Source of the DNA: Pseudomonas violetae
GTDB taxonomy: Bacteria; Pseudomonadota; Gammaproteobacteria; Pseudomonadales; Pseudomonadaceae
Length of the DNA stretch: 64,000 nt
NCBI RefSeq assembly: GCF_023072615.1
Contig: NZ_JAKNRW010000005.1
Coordinates: forward strand, 285,179 to 349,178
Direction: 5' to 3'
Shown: piece by piece, positions 46,429-56,814 of the stretch
How positions within the stretch are numbered: position 1 is the first letter of the stretch
Layout: the number at the start of each line of letters is the position of its first letter
Translations under genes and position numbers: made by a program
The notes under the pieces: model-generated
What the model was told of the DNA's origin: nothing
Seen by the model: only the letters and a program-made list of their open reading frames with translations
Database searches by the model: none

Positions 46429-47625
46429 ATGACCCACCCCCGCTGGCTACGCAACGTGCGCCCCTGCGGCACCACCGCCGAAGACCTGCTGATCGAAGAC
46501 GGCCTGTTCAAGCAACGCCGCCCGGCCACAAACGCAGCGCTCAGCGCCACTGACATCGACGGTCAACACCAACTGCTCACCCCGGCCCTGGTGGAAAGCC
46601 ATGTGCACCTGGACAAAACCCTCTGGGGCCAGCCCTGGCGCCCGAACAGCGCCGGGGCGACCCTCAAGGACTACATCGCCAACGAGCGACGCGTGCTGCG
46701 TGAAGTCGACTCGCCCATTGGCCAACGGGCCGGCGCGCTTCTGGAAAACTGCATCGCCCGCGGCTCGCTGACCATGCGCTGTCACGTCGACATCGACCCG
46801 GAGTTCGGCCTGCGCCATGTCGAAGCCATGCAGCAACTGCGCGAACGCTACCGCGATCTGATCGACCTGCAACTGGTGGTGTTCCCGCAAACCGGTCTGA
46901 TCAGCCGCCCCGGCACTGCCGAACTGATGCGCGAAGCTATGACCCTGGGCGTGGAAAACGTCGGCGGCCTTGACCCCTGTGGCATCGATAATGATCCGCT
47001 CGCACAGCTTGACTGCGTATTCAAGCTCGCCAGCGAATTCGACCGTGGCGTGGACATACACCTGCATGATAAGGGCGAACTGGGCCTGTGGCAGATCGCC
47101 CTGATTGCCGACTACACCGAGCGCTTCGCACGTCAGGGGCAGGTGATGATCAGTCATGCCTACTGTCTCGGCATGTTGCCCTGGAGCCAGGTCAAATCCG
47201 TGGCCGAGCGTCTGGCGGCGCTCGGCATTTCGCTGATGAGTTCGGCCCCCGCCGACTGCGCAGTGCCACCATTTCTCGCGTTGCGCCAGGCTGGGGTCAA
47301 CTTGTGTCTCGGTTCGGACGGCATCCGCGATGCCTGGTCGCCCATGGGCAACGGCGACATGCTGGAGCGGGCGATGCTCCTGGCCTTTCGTTTCGACCTC
47401 AACAAGGACGATGAACTGGCAGCCGCCTTCGACGCCGCGACCGTCAATGGAGCCCGGGCATTGGGCGTCGAGAATTATGGCCTGCAAATCGGCGGGCCGG
47501 CAGACTTCCTATTGATGCCGGTGCAGACCCTCGGCGAAGCTGTGGTCACGCGTCCGCCGCGCCAGGTTTATCGCCGCGGCCAGCTGATTGCCTGCAATGG
47601 ACGCTTGCTGGACAGTCGCCTGTGA
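46429..47625 (+). CDS. Cytosine-deaminase-like amidohydrolase
   Basis: A 398-residue enzyme from ATG 46429 (MTHPRWLRNVRPCGTTAEDL), with GAGG upstream. The metal site is complete: His-x-His in VESHVHLDKTLWG, DIHLHDKGE, a His in ISHAYCLGMLPW, and Asp in GSDGIRDAWSPMG. These match the cytosine deaminase/AtzC branch, which deaminates cyclic amidines. Its place after a polyamine-type importer suggests it acts on the imported nitrogen compound. Overlaps the next amidohydrolase by GTGA. Confidence 0.85.
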   Translation: MTHPRWLRNVRPCGTTAEDLLIEDGLFKQRRPATNAALSATDIDGQHQLLTPALVESHVHLDKTLWGQPWRPNSAGATLKDYIANERRVLREVDSPIGQRAGALLENCIARGSLTMRCHVDIDPEFGLRHVEAMQQLRERYRDLIDLQLVVFPQTGLISRPGTAELMREAMTLGVENVGGLDPCGIDNDPLAQLDCVFKLASEFDRGVDIHLHDKGELGLWQIALIADYTERFARQGQVMISHAYCLGMLPWSQVKSVAERLAALGISLMSSAPADCAVPPFLALRQAGVNLCLGSDGIRDAWSPMGNGDMLERAMLLAFRFDLNKDDELAAAFDAATVNGARALGVENYGLQIGGPADFLLMPVQTLGEAVVTRPPRQVYRRGQLIACNGRLLDSRL

Positions 47626-49121
47626 GTCGCCCGGCAACTATCATCGGTCTCAAAGCCGCTTGTGTGGTCGGCTTCGACGGCACACAACACGTGCTATGGC
47701 GCGACGGCGAAGTGGTGTTCGAAGGCTCGCACATCCTGTTTGTCGGGCGCGGTTATGCGGGCCCGGTGGAACAATGGATTGACTATGGTAATGCCCTGAT
47801 CAGTCCGGGGTTCATCGACCTGGATGCACTGGGCGACCTCGATTCCACGGTCTTGACCCTGGACAACGGCGACGAACGTGACATGGGCCGCATGTGGTCC
47901 GAAGAGTACTTGGCGCGGGGCCCACGGGAGAGTTTCAGTCCAGAGGAAGAGGTATTCAAATACCGCTACGCTTTCACCCAACTGATCCGCAATGGCATCA
48001 CCACGGCAATGCCGATCACCTCGATGTACTACCGCGAATGGGCCGAGACCTACGACGAGTTTGCCGCCGTCACCCAGGTTGCCGGCGAACTGGGCCTGCG
48101 TACTTACCTCGGCCCTTGCTACATGAGCGGGATGAGTTACTGGCGTGCGGACGGGACCCTTGGGCATCACTTTGATGAGGCCAAGGGGCTGGCTGGACTG
48201 GCGGCGGCTGAACTATTTTTCCAGGACTTTGACGGCACTTACGGGGGTCTGGTTCGTGGCGCCTTGCTGCCGGATCGCATCCAAACCTGTACGCCAGCAT
48301 TGCTGCAAAAAACCGCCGCTTTAAGTCGCGAACTTGCTGCGCCAGTGCGCCTGCACTGCTGCCAGGGGCTTGGCGAGGTCGCAATGGTCGAGCAACTGCG
48401 TGGCTGCTCCCCGCTGGCCTGGCTGGAGAAACTGAACCTGCTGACACCCCGTAGCCTCCTGCCACACGGCATCTACACCTCAGGTGCCGATGACCTGCAG
48501 CGCCTGGTGAACGGCGGTGCCAGCCTGGTTCATTGCCCAGTGGTATTTGCTCGTGACGGCGAGGCGCTGAACTCGTTCGGGCGCTACCGGGCCTTGGGCA
48601 TCAACTTCGCCCTGGGCACCGATACCTGGCCGGCAGACTTGCTGGAAAATATGCGCCAGGGCTTGAACATCGCCCGATTGCTGGAGGGCGGCAACTCGCT
48701 GACCAGCACCCTGGACCTGTACAACGCCGCCACCCTCGGCGGCGCCAAGGCACTGGGGCGCGACGACCTGGGGCGCCTAGCTCCAGGGGCCAAGGCCGAC
48801 ATCAGCATATTCAACCTGCGCGGCCTGCACTTGGGCCCGCTGTTCGACCCCCTGAAAAACCTGGTGCTGGCGGGGCGCGGAGACGATTGCATAGCCAGCT
48901 ATATCGATGGCCGCTGTGTAATGCAGGACGGCCAGGTCCAGGGCATCCACTACCCCGCCCTGCAACGCCAGGCCCAACGACAATTCGAGAAACTGATGCG
49001 CAGCCACGCCGAACGGGCCGCAGGCCAACCGGACTGGAAAACCCTGTTCAAACCGGCCATTGCGTTTGCCGACGATTACAGCGCAACCGCGCCTTTAAGC
49101 GGCATCGACCCCTTACTTTAG
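47622..49121 (+). CDS. Amidohydrolase lacking the HxH metal motif
   Basis: A 499-residue protein starting with GTG 47622. It has the chlorohydrolase/SsnA-like fold (composite N-terminal strand VVFEGSHILFVGRGYAGPVE, barrel, then LAPGAKADISIFNLRGL). The usual P-G-F-I-D-x-H-x-H reads PGFIDLDALGDLD, so Asp68 and Leu70 replace the two histidines. Other ligands remain: RLHCCQGLGEV, LPHGIYTSG and GTDTWPADLL. It may use a different metal geometry or substrate chemistry; it looks expressed and intact. Probably works on the product of the preceding deaminase. Confidence 0.82.
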   Translation: MSRPATIIGLKAACVVGFDGTQHVLWRDGEVVFEGSHILFVGRGYAGPVEQWIDYGNALISPGFIDLDALGDLDSTVLTLDNGDERDMGRMWSEEYLARGPRESFSPEEEVFKYRYAFTQLIRNGITTAMPITSMYYREWAETYDEFAAVTQVAGELGLRTYLGPCYMSGMSYWRADGTLGHHFDEAKGLAGLAAAELFFQDFDGTYGGLVRGALLPDRIQTCTPALLQKTAALSRELAAPVRLHCCQGLGEVAMVEQLRGCSPLAWLEKLNLLTPRSLLPHGIYTSGADDLQRLVNGGASLVHCPVVFARDGEALNSFGRYRALGINFALGTDTWPADLLENMRQGLNIARLLEGGNSLTSTLDLYNAATLGGAKALGRDDLGRLAPGAKADISIFNLRGLHLGPLFDPLKNLVLAGRGDDCIASYIDGRCVMQDGQVQGIHYPALQRQAQRQFEKLMRSHAERAAGQPDWKTLFKPAIAFADDYSATAPLSGIDPLL

Positions 49122-49133
49122 AGAATTCTGCCC

Positions 49134-49817
49134 ATGCACAGCTTCGACTTCAGCACTATGAGCCCTCGGGACAAATATAAGATATTGATCGGCAGTGTGG
49201 TGCCCCGCCCTATTGCTCTGGTCACCACGATCGATGGCGAGGGCCGAATCAACGCCGCTCCCTTCAGCTTTTTCAACGCATTGTCCGCCGACCCGCCGAT
49301 CCTCGCCCTGGGCGTGGAAAATTATGGTGACCAGAGCCCCAAGGACACCACGCGCAACATCCAACTGAATCAGGAATTCACCGTCAATATCGTCAGCGAT
49401 GCCCTGGTCGAGGCCATGAACGTCTGTGCCGTGCCCTTCGCCCCTGGGTTCGATGAACTGACCGCTGCCGGCCTCACGGCCATCCCCGGCACCCTGGTCA
49501 AATGCCCCCGAATCGGCGAAGCCCCGGTGGCACTGGAATGCCGGCGGATGATGGCGCTGTCGATTGGGCAATCGCGGGAAATCATCTTTGGTGAAGTATT
49601 GATGGCCCATGTCCGCGATGAACTGATCGACCTGAAAACGCTGTACATCGATCAACTGGGCCTGGATGCCATTGGCCGGATGGGCGGCCACGGGTATGCC
49701 CGCACCCGGGACTATTTCGACTTGCCGACGCGATCGCTGCAGGCCTGGACGGAAGCGCCGGGGGCCGGCGAACGGGTTTGGCCCCAGGCATTGGAGCTGT
49801 GCAGGAGAGGGAGATAG
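49134..49817 (+). CDS. Flavin reductase-like (FMN-binding) protein
   Basis: A 227-residue protein of the flavin-reductase-like domain family: PRDKYKILIGSVVPRPIALV, then TIDGEGRINAAPFSFFNALS and PPILALGVENYG bind FMN. It starts 12 bp after the amidohydrolase stop (GAATTC before ATG). In catabolic operons such proteins supply reduced flavin to a two-component monooxygenase, but no monooxygenase gene is present here. It may also act as a self-contained flavoenzyme. Converges with the dnaE2 gene 20 bp away. Confidence 0.85.
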   Translation: MHSFDFSTMSPRDKYKILIGSVVPRPIALVTTIDGEGRINAAPFSFFNALSADPPILALGVENYGDQSPKDTTRNIQLNQEFTVNIVSDALVEAMNVCAVPFAPGFDELTAAGLTAIPGTLVKCPRIGEAPVALECRRMMALSIGQSREIIFGEVLMAHVRDELIDLKTLYIDQLGLDAIGRMGGHGYARTRDYFDLPTRSLQAWTEAPGAGERVWPQALELCRRGR

Positions 49818-49837
49818 AGGGGCAGGGAGAGGATTCA

Positions 49838-52800
49838 TCAGTGGAAATCCCGACTGCGGATACTGATCCCGTCCAATAGCTCACTCAGGTCACTCATGCG
49901 TCCGGCAATCAGGTGCCGGACCTCGCCCTGGCTCTCCCAGCGCCCATCAACTTTGAGCAACTGCGAGCCCACCAGCACTTTGCGCTGGCGCTCAGCCAGG
50001 TCGCGCCAGACGATCACGTTGACGTTACCGAACTCATCTTCCAGGGTGACGAAGGTCACACCACTGGCGGTACCCGGTCGCTGGCGGCCGGTGACCAGGC
50101 CCGCGACACTGACCGGCCGTCCATGCTCGACCTCCAGCAATTCCCTGGAGCTGCGACAACGCCGTGCTTTCAGTTCCCCGCGCAACAAGGCCAGCGGATG
50201 TGGGCCGAGGGTGGTGCCGACACTGGTGTAGTCCGCCAGCAGGTCCTCGCCAACCGTGGGCTTGGGCAAGGCCACCGGTTCCTCTTCCTGCGTTGGCAAC
50301 CCGGCAAACAAACCCAGCTGCCTCTGCACCCCTGCCACTTCCCAGCGTGCGCGATGGCGATCTCCTGCCAGCCCGCGCAGGGCTGCGGCATCGGCCAGTA
50401 GCTCCTGGGCGCGGGCATCGAGTCGTGCCCGTTCGCCGAGGTCGGCGATGTCGACAAAGACCCCACGAGCCCGGGCCGCCTCGATGCGTCGGGCATCGTC
50501 CTCGCGAAAACCCTTGATCATGCGCAAGCCCATACGAATCGCCGGCTGCGCCCCGGCAACGGGTTCGAGGCTGCAGTCCCAGTCACTGGCGCGAACATCC
50601 ACCGGGCGAATCTGCAAATGGTGGCGCCGCGCATCCTGCAGGATCTGGTCGGGACTGTAGAAACCCATGGGCCAGCTGTTGATCAGCGCGCAGGCAAATG
50701 CCGCTGGTTCGTGGCACTTCAACCAGCAACTGGCGTAGGTCAGCAAGGCAAAACTGGCCGCGTGGGATTCGGGGAAACCGTAGCTGCCAAAGCCCTTGAT
50801 CTGCTCGAAGATCAGTGCGGCGAACGCCTCCGTATAGCCGTTTTTCTTCATCCCGGCAGCCAGGCGCAATTTGTGCGGTTCAAGCCCGCCGTGACGTTTC
50901 CAGGCCGCCATGGAGCGGCGCAACTGGTCCGCCTCGCCCGGGCTGTAGTCAGCGGCAACAATGGCGATCTGCATCACCTGCTCCTGAAACAACGGCACCC
51001 CAAGGGTTCGCTTCAACACCTCGCGCAATTGCTCGGACGGATAGGTTTCCAGTTCTTCCTTGTTTCGTCGTCGCAGGTACGGATGCACCATGCCCCCCTG
51101 GATAGGCCCGGGCCGCACGATCGCCACTTCAATCACAAGGTCATAGAACACTTTGGGCTTGAGCCTGGGCAACATCGACATCTGGGCCCGAGACTCGATC
51201 TGGAACACCCCAACCGTATCCGCACGACCAATCATTTCGTAGGTCTGCGGGTCTTCGGCCGGCACCGTAGCCAGGCTCAGGTCGAGGTTGCGGTGGCGCC
51301 GCAACAGGTCAAAACAACGACGAATGGCACTGAGCATGCCCAGCGCCAGGATATCGACCTTGAGCAGCCCGACGGCATCCAGGTCGTCCTTGTCCCATTG
51401 AATGATGGTGCGCTCGGCCATGGCCGCGTTCTCCACCGGCACCAGGGTGTCGAGTGGCTGCTCGGAAATGACAAAGCCGCCCGGGTGCTGGGACAGGTGC
51501 CGGGGAAAGCCGATCAGTTGCCCGGTGAGGCTGAGTACCCGACGCAACACCGGGCTCTCGGGGTCGAATCCGCTTTCGCGCAGACGCTCCAATGGCGGCG
51601 TCTGATCACTCCAGTGGCCGCAACAATCGGCCAGGGCGTTGATTTGGTCCGGCGGTAAACCCAGCGCCTTGGCCACGTCGCGCACGGCCCCGGCAGCGTG
51701 ATAGGTGCTGACCACGGCGGTCAGGGCGGCACGGGTGCGACCGTAGCGCTGAAACACGTATTGCAGAACCTCTTCGCGACGCTCGTGTTCGAAATCAACG
51801 TCGATATCCGGCGGTTCGTTACGTTCCTTGGAGAGGAAACGCTCGAACAACATGTTCATGCGTGCCGGATCGATCTCGGTGATGCCCAAGGCAAAACACA
51901 CCGCCGAGTTGGCCGCCGAGCCCCGGCCCTGGCAGAGAATTTTCTCGCGTCGGGCAAACGCAACGATGTCCTGCACGGTGAGGAAATAGCTTTCATAACC
52001 CAGCTCGGCGATCAGGCCCAGTTCCTTGTCGATCAGTTGCCGAACCTTGTCACTCGCACCCTCGGGCCAACGCTCACGAATCCCGCGCTCGGTGAGTTCC
52101 CTAAGCCACGAAACTCCGCTGTGCTCCTCTGGCACAAGCTCACATGGATATTGGTAGCGCAACTGGCTCAGCTCGAAGGTGCAGCGCCGGGCGATCTTGA
52201 CTGTTTCGTCGAGCAAGGCCTGGGGGTAGAGCTCGCCCAATGCATCAAGACTGCGCAGGTGCCGCTCGCCATTGGGGTGCAGGCGTAAACCGGCAGCTGC
52301 CACCGGCACGTGATGGCGGATGGCGGTCATGGTGTCCTGCAGCGCGCGTCGCCCTCGCACATGCATGTGCACGTCGCCGCTGGCCACCAACGGGATTCGC
52401 AGCTCACCCGCCAGGCTCGTCATATCGGCCAGTAGACGGCGGTCATTCTGCCCGCAGTGCAACTGCACCGCCAGCCACAGGCGCCCAGGAAATACCTGCC
52501 GGAGCCAGTGACCATTGCCCGCATCATCGACAACGTCAGGTACCCACAGCGCCAGTAAACCCGGCAACGGCTCGCTGAAATCTTCGCGCAGCACTTGGTA
52601 CTGACCTTTCTGCGTCCTGCGCCGGGCCCGGGTGATCAGCCGGCACAGGTGCTGATAACCCTCGAGATTTTCCACCAGCAGCACCAGTTTCGGGCCGTTC
52701 TCGATGCGGACTTCACTGCCGATGATCAGCGGCATGCCCAGCGACTTGGCCGCCTGCCAGGCACGAACGATGCCGGCCAGCGTGCATTCATCGGTAATGG

Positions 52801-52915
52801 CCAGCGCCTGGTAGCCCTGCTTTTTTGCCCGCTCAAACAGCTCAAGCGCACTGGATGCGCCGCGCTGGAAGCTGAAGTTCGACAGGCAATGCAGTTCGGC
52901 GTAGCCGATGGTCAT
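49838..52915 (-). CDS. dnaE2: Error-prone DNA polymerase DnaE2 (ImuC)
   Basis: A 1025-residue C-family polymerase. ATG 52915 ([20 protein letters not shown]) overlaps the imuB stop by ATGA; the GTG upstream is less likely. It has an N-terminal PHP domain ([23 protein letters not shown]), a polymerase core with [17 protein letters not shown] (three catalytic acidic residues), and a C-terminal OB fold ([17 protein letters not shown]). Also present is a clamp-binding-like QLGLF near residue 860. It extends past lesions during SOS mutagenesis with ImuA and ImuB. Confidence 0.94.
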   Translation of the reverse strand: MTIGYAELHCLSNFSFQRGASSALELFERAKKQGYQALAITDECTLAGIVRAWQAAKSLGMPLIIGSEVRIENGPKLVLLVENLEGYQHLCRLITRARRRTQKGQYQVLREDFSEPLPGLLALWVPDVVDDAGNGHWLRQVFPGRLWLAVQLHCGQNDRRLLADMTSLAGELRIPLVASGDVHMHVRGRRALQDTMTAIRHHVPVAAAGLRLHPNGERHLRSLDALGELYPQALLDETVKIARRCTFELSQLRYQYPCELVPEEHSGVSWLRELTERGIRERWPEGASDKVRQLIDKELGLIAELGYESYFLTVQDIVAFARREKILCQGRGSAANSAVCFALGITEIDPARMNMLFERFLSKERNEPPDIDVDFEHERREEVLQYVFQRYGRTRAALTAVVSTYHAAGAVRDVAKALGLPPDQINALADCCGHWSDQTPPLERLRESGFDPESPVLRRVLSLTGQLIGFPRHLSQHPGGFVISEQPLDTLVPVENAAMAERTIIQWDKDDLDAVGLLKVDILALGMLSAIRRCFDLLRRHRNLDLSLATVPAEDPQTYEMIGRADTVGVFQIESRAQMSMLPRLKPKVFYDLVIEVAIVRPGPIQGGMVHPYLRRRNKEELETYPSEQLREVLKRTLGVPLFQEQVMQIAIVAADYSPGEADQLRRSMAAWKRHGGLEPHKLRLAAGMKKNGYTEAFAALIFEQIKGFGSYGFPESHAASFALLTYASCWLKCHEPAAFACALINSWPMGFYSPDQILQDARRHHLQIRPVDVRASDWDCSLEPVAGAQPAIRMGLRMIKGFREDDARRIEAARARGVFVDIADLGERARLDARAQELLADAAALRGLAGDRHRARWEVAGVQRQLGLFAGLPTQEEEPVALPKPTVGEDLLADYTSVGTTLGPHPLALLRGELKARRCRSSRELLEVEHGRPVSVAGLVTGRQRPGTASGVTFVTLEDEFGNVNVIVWRDLAERQRKVLVGSQLLKVDGRWESQGEVRHLIAGRMSDLSELLDGISIRSRDFH

Positions 52916-54327
52916 GCAAACCAGCCCTGCAGCCACAACGGACCGCCATTACCCACTGCTCGATAGGCCCAGGCCTGCTGGCCGGAACGGGTTTCAATCA
53001 GGTAGTAGTCGCGTCGCACATCACCGCCATCCCACCAGCCGGACTCGATTCGCTCCGGCCCCATGAGAATGCGCGCCGACCCTTCCTGCACCGCCAGCGG
53101 CTCAGTCAGCAGCCACCCCGGACGTTGCACACCGCACAGCCCGGTACCGAGCTGATTATCGGCCCCGGCCTGCCATGCACATTCAGGTCGATGGTCGGCC
53201 TGAAACCGCAAGCCGTGAACCGCATCATCCCCAAGCCGGGCCCGCAAGCGCTCGCGCAATTGCTCCCAGGGCAAGGACTGTTGCGGGCGGTCGTCGAACA
53301 GTTCCTGATGCTGGGGCACAAAGGCGGGCAAGTCTTCGGCTCGCAAGCGAAAACCCCGCACCGGGGCCTGCACCTGCACCTGTTCCAGGCGCCCACGGGC
53401 CAGTTCGAAGAGCATCACCGGATCGCGCTCGGCGCTGAGCAGGCCGACCTTGATCACGCTGTCCGGCAAACCGGCATGTTCCAGGTGCAGGTCAAAACGC
53501 TGCACACCACTGTCGCGCCCGCACAGGAATGCCGCCAGATCGCCTGTCAGGCGGCGTAATGGAAACAGCAACGCCTGGTGGGACAGCACATCAAAATTGA
53601 GCTCGATGCGCACATCAAAACGATCCGCTGGCAGATAGAACGCCAGCGCCAGCGGCCGGGTCCCGCACAAGGTGTCCAGATGCAGTAGCACCCGAGCCTC
53701 GAACCGCCGGGCCAGACTGTTACGGGGTAGCGCCTGCACCTGGTGCAGAGTGCGCAGGCCCATGCGCGACAAGGCTATGACCACCGCAGGTTCCAGGGCA
53801 ATGCGGTCGATGGGCAACTGCGCGAGGTGGCGCTGCAACGCGGCATCATCGGCGACCACCAGACCGTCATGCAGGTTGGCCAATACCCGTGCGGCCACCG
53901 GATTGGGGGCTGCGACTATGCGATGGCGAAAACCCAGTTCCCCCAGTTCGTTGCGCAAGCGGGCTTCGAACTGTGGCCAGGGTCCGAACAGTCCCAGGCT
54001 GGATTCGATTTCGAATACCAGCGCACGGGGGTAATGCACGCTGACCTGGGAGCTGAAACGATAGGCCCAGGCTGCCAGGAATTGCTGCCAGTGCTCGATT
54101 TCGGCAGTGTCGTACTCCGCGGTGACAAATCCCTTGCTCAAGGCCTGTGCGGCAGTCATTGACTGGCCCGGACGCAAGCCCAGCGCCCGGGCAGAAGCGT
54201 TGACGGCCTGCAACACGCGGCGCTGGGCCGGGCCGGTCAGCAGCGCCAGCGGTTGGTCCGGGTCGCTGCGCTGACGCAAGACCGCGTCCAGCGCCAGTTG
54301 CGGGAAGAGAATGCATACCCAACGCAT
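52912..54327 (-). CDS. imuB: ImuB, inactive Y-family polymerase-like SOS factor
   Basis: A 471-residue protein from ATG 54327 ([20 protein letters not shown]), 7 bp after the imuA stop. It has a Y-family fold, but the acidic catalytic residues are missing: the first strand reads [13 protein letters not shown] without the usual D-x-D, and the SxDE motif is replaced by [11 protein letters not shown]. This loss is characteristic of ImuB, which acts as a hub linking DnaE2, ImuA and the sliding clamp. Overlaps dnaE2 by ATGA. Confidence 0.92.
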   Translation of the reverse strand: MRWVCILFPQLALDAVLRQRSDPDQPLALLTGPAQRRVLQAVNASARALGLRPGQSMTAAQALSKGFVTAEYDTAEIEHWQQFLAAWAYRFSSQVSVHYPRALVFEIESSLGLFGPWPQFEARLRNELGELGFRHRIVAAPNPVAARVLANLHDGLVVADDAALQRHLAQLPIDRIALEPAVVIALSRMGLRTLHQVQALPRNSLARRFEARVLLHLDTLCGTRPLALAFYLPADRFDVRIELNFDVLSHQALLFPLRRLTGDLAAFLCGRDSGVQRFDLHLEHAGLPDSVIKVGLLSAERDPVMLFELARGRLEQVQVQAPVRGFRLRAEDLPAFVPQHQELFDDRPQQSLPWEQLRERLRARLGDDAVHGLRFQADHRPECAWQAGADNQLGTGLCGVQRPGWLLTEPLAVQEGSARILMGPERIESGWWDGGDVRRDYYLIETRSGQQAWAYRAVGNGGPLWLQGWFA

Positions 54328-54334
54328 GGCAACC

Positions 54335-54952
54335 TCAATGCCCCACGGCAAAGGCGATTGGCGCGGAACGGACCAGCCCGCCTCGGCACTTGAGCACCCG
54401 CAGTTGCGCGGGGCGCGCATCGATAGCGATGCGCAGGGCCGCTGGCGAAGGGTTGATGGCCTCCTGGATCGAGCGATAGGCAAACGCCAGGGTCGAGCCG
54501 GTTTCTGCTGCCACTTGCAAGCGGCGCAATGCACGGTCATCCGCCTTATGTGGCCAGCACAGCACCGCGCCGCAACTGCCCGAACGCAGGCACTGCTCCG
54601 CTGCCCACAGGGCATCGCGTTCGCTGGCCCGGATGATCGACAGCTGACGCAGGTCGATCCCGGCGTTTTCCCAGGCTTGTGGGTAGGGAACAAAGGGCGG
54701 CGCCACCAGGACAATCCGCTTCCCCGCTGCGGACAACCGTGCCAAGGCCGGCCACACCAGTTGCAATTCACCCACGCCCTGCCCGGCCAGGAGGATTTCA
54801 GTCAGTGCCGCTTCCGGCCAGCCACCGGTGGGCAGCGCGGCATCCAGCACCGAGTGCCCGGTAGGTTGCGGGCTGGCAGTCGGGGGCGCAGGCCGACCCT
54901 TCCAGACCTGGCCACCATTGAACAGCGTATCCAGCGCAACGACGGCACCCAT
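54335..54952 (-). CDS. imuA: ImuA, SOS mutagenesis accessory protein
   Basis: A 205-residue protein with a degenerate RecA-like fold: LPTGGWPEAALTEILLAGQG VGELQLVWPALARLSAAGKR (two adjoining segments around residues 41-80), and VLVAPPFVPYPQAW. Typical of ImuA/SulA-superfamily proteins of lexA2-imuA-imuB-dnaE2 operons. Starts in a TGATG overlap with lexA2. It supports ImuB and DnaE2 in translesion synthesis. Confidence 0.92.
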   Translation of the reverse strand: MGAVVALDTLFNGGQVWKGRPAPPTASPQPTGHSVLDAALPTGGWPEAALTEILLAGQGVGELQLVWPALARLSAAGKRIVLVAPPFVPYPQAWENAGIDLRQLSIIRASERDALWAAEQCLRSGSCGAVLCWPHKADDRALRRLQVAAETGSTLAFAYRSIQEAINPSPAALRIAIDARPAQLRVLKCRGGLVRSAPIAFAVGH

Positions 54953-55569
54953 CAGCCTTGCCTCACCAGGCCGCAGAACACCCCTTCGATGGCCAGGTCC
55001 TGATCGGCTTCAACGATGATTGGTTGATAGGCGGGGTTGCGTGGCAACAGTCGGACCGTCTCGCCCACCCGCTCGAAGCGCTTGATGGTCACCTCACCAT
55101 CGAGCCGTGCCACGACGATCTGGCCATTCAGCGCTTCGGCGCTGCGATGCACCCCCACCAGGTCGCCATCGAGAATGCCGTCCTCGATCATCGAGTCGCC
55201 CTGGACCCGCAGCATGTAGTCCGGCACCCGGGAAAAGATCGCCGGGTCGAGCATCAAGCGCCGGTCAACCTCGGCATCGGCGCCGATGGGTGCCCCCGCC
55301 GCCACCCGGCCAAGCACCGGGATGTCCAGCAGTTCCGGGCGCGCCGCCTGGCCGAGCACACGAATGCCCCGGGCCTGATGGGGGTTGACCTCGATGAACC
55401 CGGCTTCGGTGAGCGCCAGCACGTGCTTGCGCGCCACACTTCGCGAGGCGAAACCAAACGCCTCGCTGATCTCGGCGAGGCTTGGGGGCTGACCATGCTC
55501 GGCGATTCGATCGCGGATGAAGGTCAGGATGGCGGTACGGCGGGGAGTCAAAGTCGTCATGGAGTACAT
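54952..55569 (-). CDS. lexA2: LexA2 repressor
   Basis: A 205-residue LexA-type repressor. N-terminal winged HTH (SLAEISEAFGFASRSVARKHV) and C-terminal self-cleavage domain: Ala91-Gly92 scissile bond in RVAAGAPIGA, Ser126 in VQGDSMIEDG, Lys163 in EVTIKRF. The start at ATG 55569 (MYSMTTLTPRR) is favoured by an AAGAG upstream; ATG 55560 is the alternative. The operator overlaps this start. It represses its own operon with imuA, imuB and dnaE2. A second LexA is expected elsewhere in the genome. Confidence 0.92.
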   Translation of the reverse strand: MYSMTTLTPRRTAILTFIRDRIAEHGQPPSLAEISEAFGFASRSVARKHVLALTEAGFIEVNPHQARGIRVLGQAARPELLDIPVLGRVAAGAPIGADAEVDRRLMLDPAIFSRVPDYMLRVQGDSMIEDGILDGDLVGVHRSAEALNGQIVVARLDGEVTIKRFERVGETVRLLPRNPAYQPIIVEADQDLAIEGVFCGLVRQG

Positions 55570-55577
55570 TTGTACTC
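55562..55577. promoter_or_regulatory. LexA2 operator
   Basis: A perfect 16-bp palindrome GAGTACATTTGTACTC. It fits the AGTAC-N4-GTACT type reported for LexA2 of Pseudomonas putida, which differs from the usual CTG-N10-CAG box. It covers the preferred ATG of lexA2 (55569). Confidence 0.85.
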
Positions 55578-55666
55578 TTTTGCGGTTTTGGTGACAAGCA
55601 CCATCCGTCCCGGGCATGACACGACTTTGACTGCAGGAGCGAGCTGGCAATGGCCGTCAACGAGTG

Positions 55667-56554
55667 TCAGCCAATGCGCAACGCGCGCAGGTCGAGGTGG
55701 CCATCTTTGAGCGGCGGGCACCAGTAGTAGCCGCCAGTAATCGGCCGGCTGATGCGGTACAGGCCATCGGTGATGCCGTCTTCCAGGCCACTCATACGGC
55801 GCAGTTGGGCTTCAAATGCATCCAAGGAGAAGCCGAATGCCAGGAACATCAGGCCGGCACGGTCGCCTTCAATCCAGGGCATTGAACGGCGAACTACAAA
55901 CGCCTCCGGGGCGAAACTCTCTTGGGCGGTGCGTTTGACATGAGCGGAGATTGGCGCATCGTCCAGTTCTTCGTTGTCGCTCAGGCGGCGGCCCATGATG
56001 TTGTCCGTCTCATGGGACGGCAACGCGCGAAAACCTTTCAAGTCGTGCTGCCACTGCTGGATCGCGGCAAAACTGCCACCGACCAGGCCTTCGGCGCCCT
56101 CGCCCAGCAACGCCGCCGCCACAGCCGCTTCGTCATGGGGGTTTTCCGTGCCGTCCTCGTAACCTGTCAGGTCGTGGCCGGTCAGGTGGCGAAAGGTTTC
56201 ATTCATCTGCACCAGGCGCAGCGCCGGCGCCAATGCCGCTTCGATGGCGTGGCTGCGATTGAGCAATTCGCCCCGGTCGATGCCGTGCAGCCAGCACCAC
56301 AGGGCATGCTGGGTCGACGGGTTATCGACGCCGACGCCGGTCATCACCGGGAATGCCCGCAGGCCATCGACGCTGGCGTGGAGCGCCTTTACCAGGGACT
56401 CACCGAAGCCCACTACAGCGGATTTGCCGTCTACCAGTTGCATCAGGTTATCCAGCGCAGCCGGCAATGCTTCGATGGACTCCAGTGCGAAGAACAGATG
56501 ACGGGCTTGCAGCGGAACGGGGGTGGCGAGGATGCCCGGCTGGTAGTGACTCAT
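55667..56554 (-). CDS. DyP-type heme peroxidase
   Basis: A 295-residue cytosolic peroxidase (no signal peptide). The catalytic Asp134 lies in the family GxxDG motif (GYEDGTENP, 131-139). The proximal heme ligand is His205 in ISAHVKRTA and the distal Arg is 222 in VVRRSMPW. Length and motifs fit the P/B class found in pseudomonads, which oxidise dyes, phenols or Mn with H2O2. Monocistronic, downstream of nothing on its strand, 97 bp upstream of the lexA2 promoter region. Confidence 0.93.
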   Translation of the reverse strand: MSHYQPGILATPVPLQARHLFFALESIEALPAALDNLMQLVDGKSAVVGFGESLVKALHASVDGLRAFPVMTGVGVDNPSTQHALWCWLHGIDRGELLNRSHAIEAALAPALRLVQMNETFRHLTGHDLTGYEDGTENPHDEAAVAAALLGEGAEGLVGGSFAAIQQWQHDLKGFRALPSHETDNIMGRRLSDNEELDDAPISAHVKRTAQESFAPEAFVVRRSMPWIEGDRAGLMFLAFGFSLDAFEAQLRRMSGLEDGITDGLYRISRPITGGYYWCPPLKDGHLDLRALRIG

Positions 56555-56814
56555 ATCGACTCCTTGAAAAAGCTGCGGAGTTTACCGGGGTCTTTGATCG
56601 TATACACATGGGTTTTTTAGCCGGAGCAGACTTGCCCATGACCGCTTCGTCGGCCTATCGCTGCATAAATGCAAAACATGCTGCAATATCGCAGCACTTT
56701 TGTGCAGCTGCCCAAGCCTTGCGCCTACAAGCTGCTACAGAGCCAACGACAAATCTGTTTGGCATGCGATGTGCCCTGCTTTTGAAATCCTCAGCAAACC
56801 CGAGCCGATTCACC

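Noticed and set aside
50618..51658. 346-codon plus-strand frame inside dnaE2
   Set aside because: Lies wholly within the polymerase core coding sequence on the other strand and has no domain-like composition.
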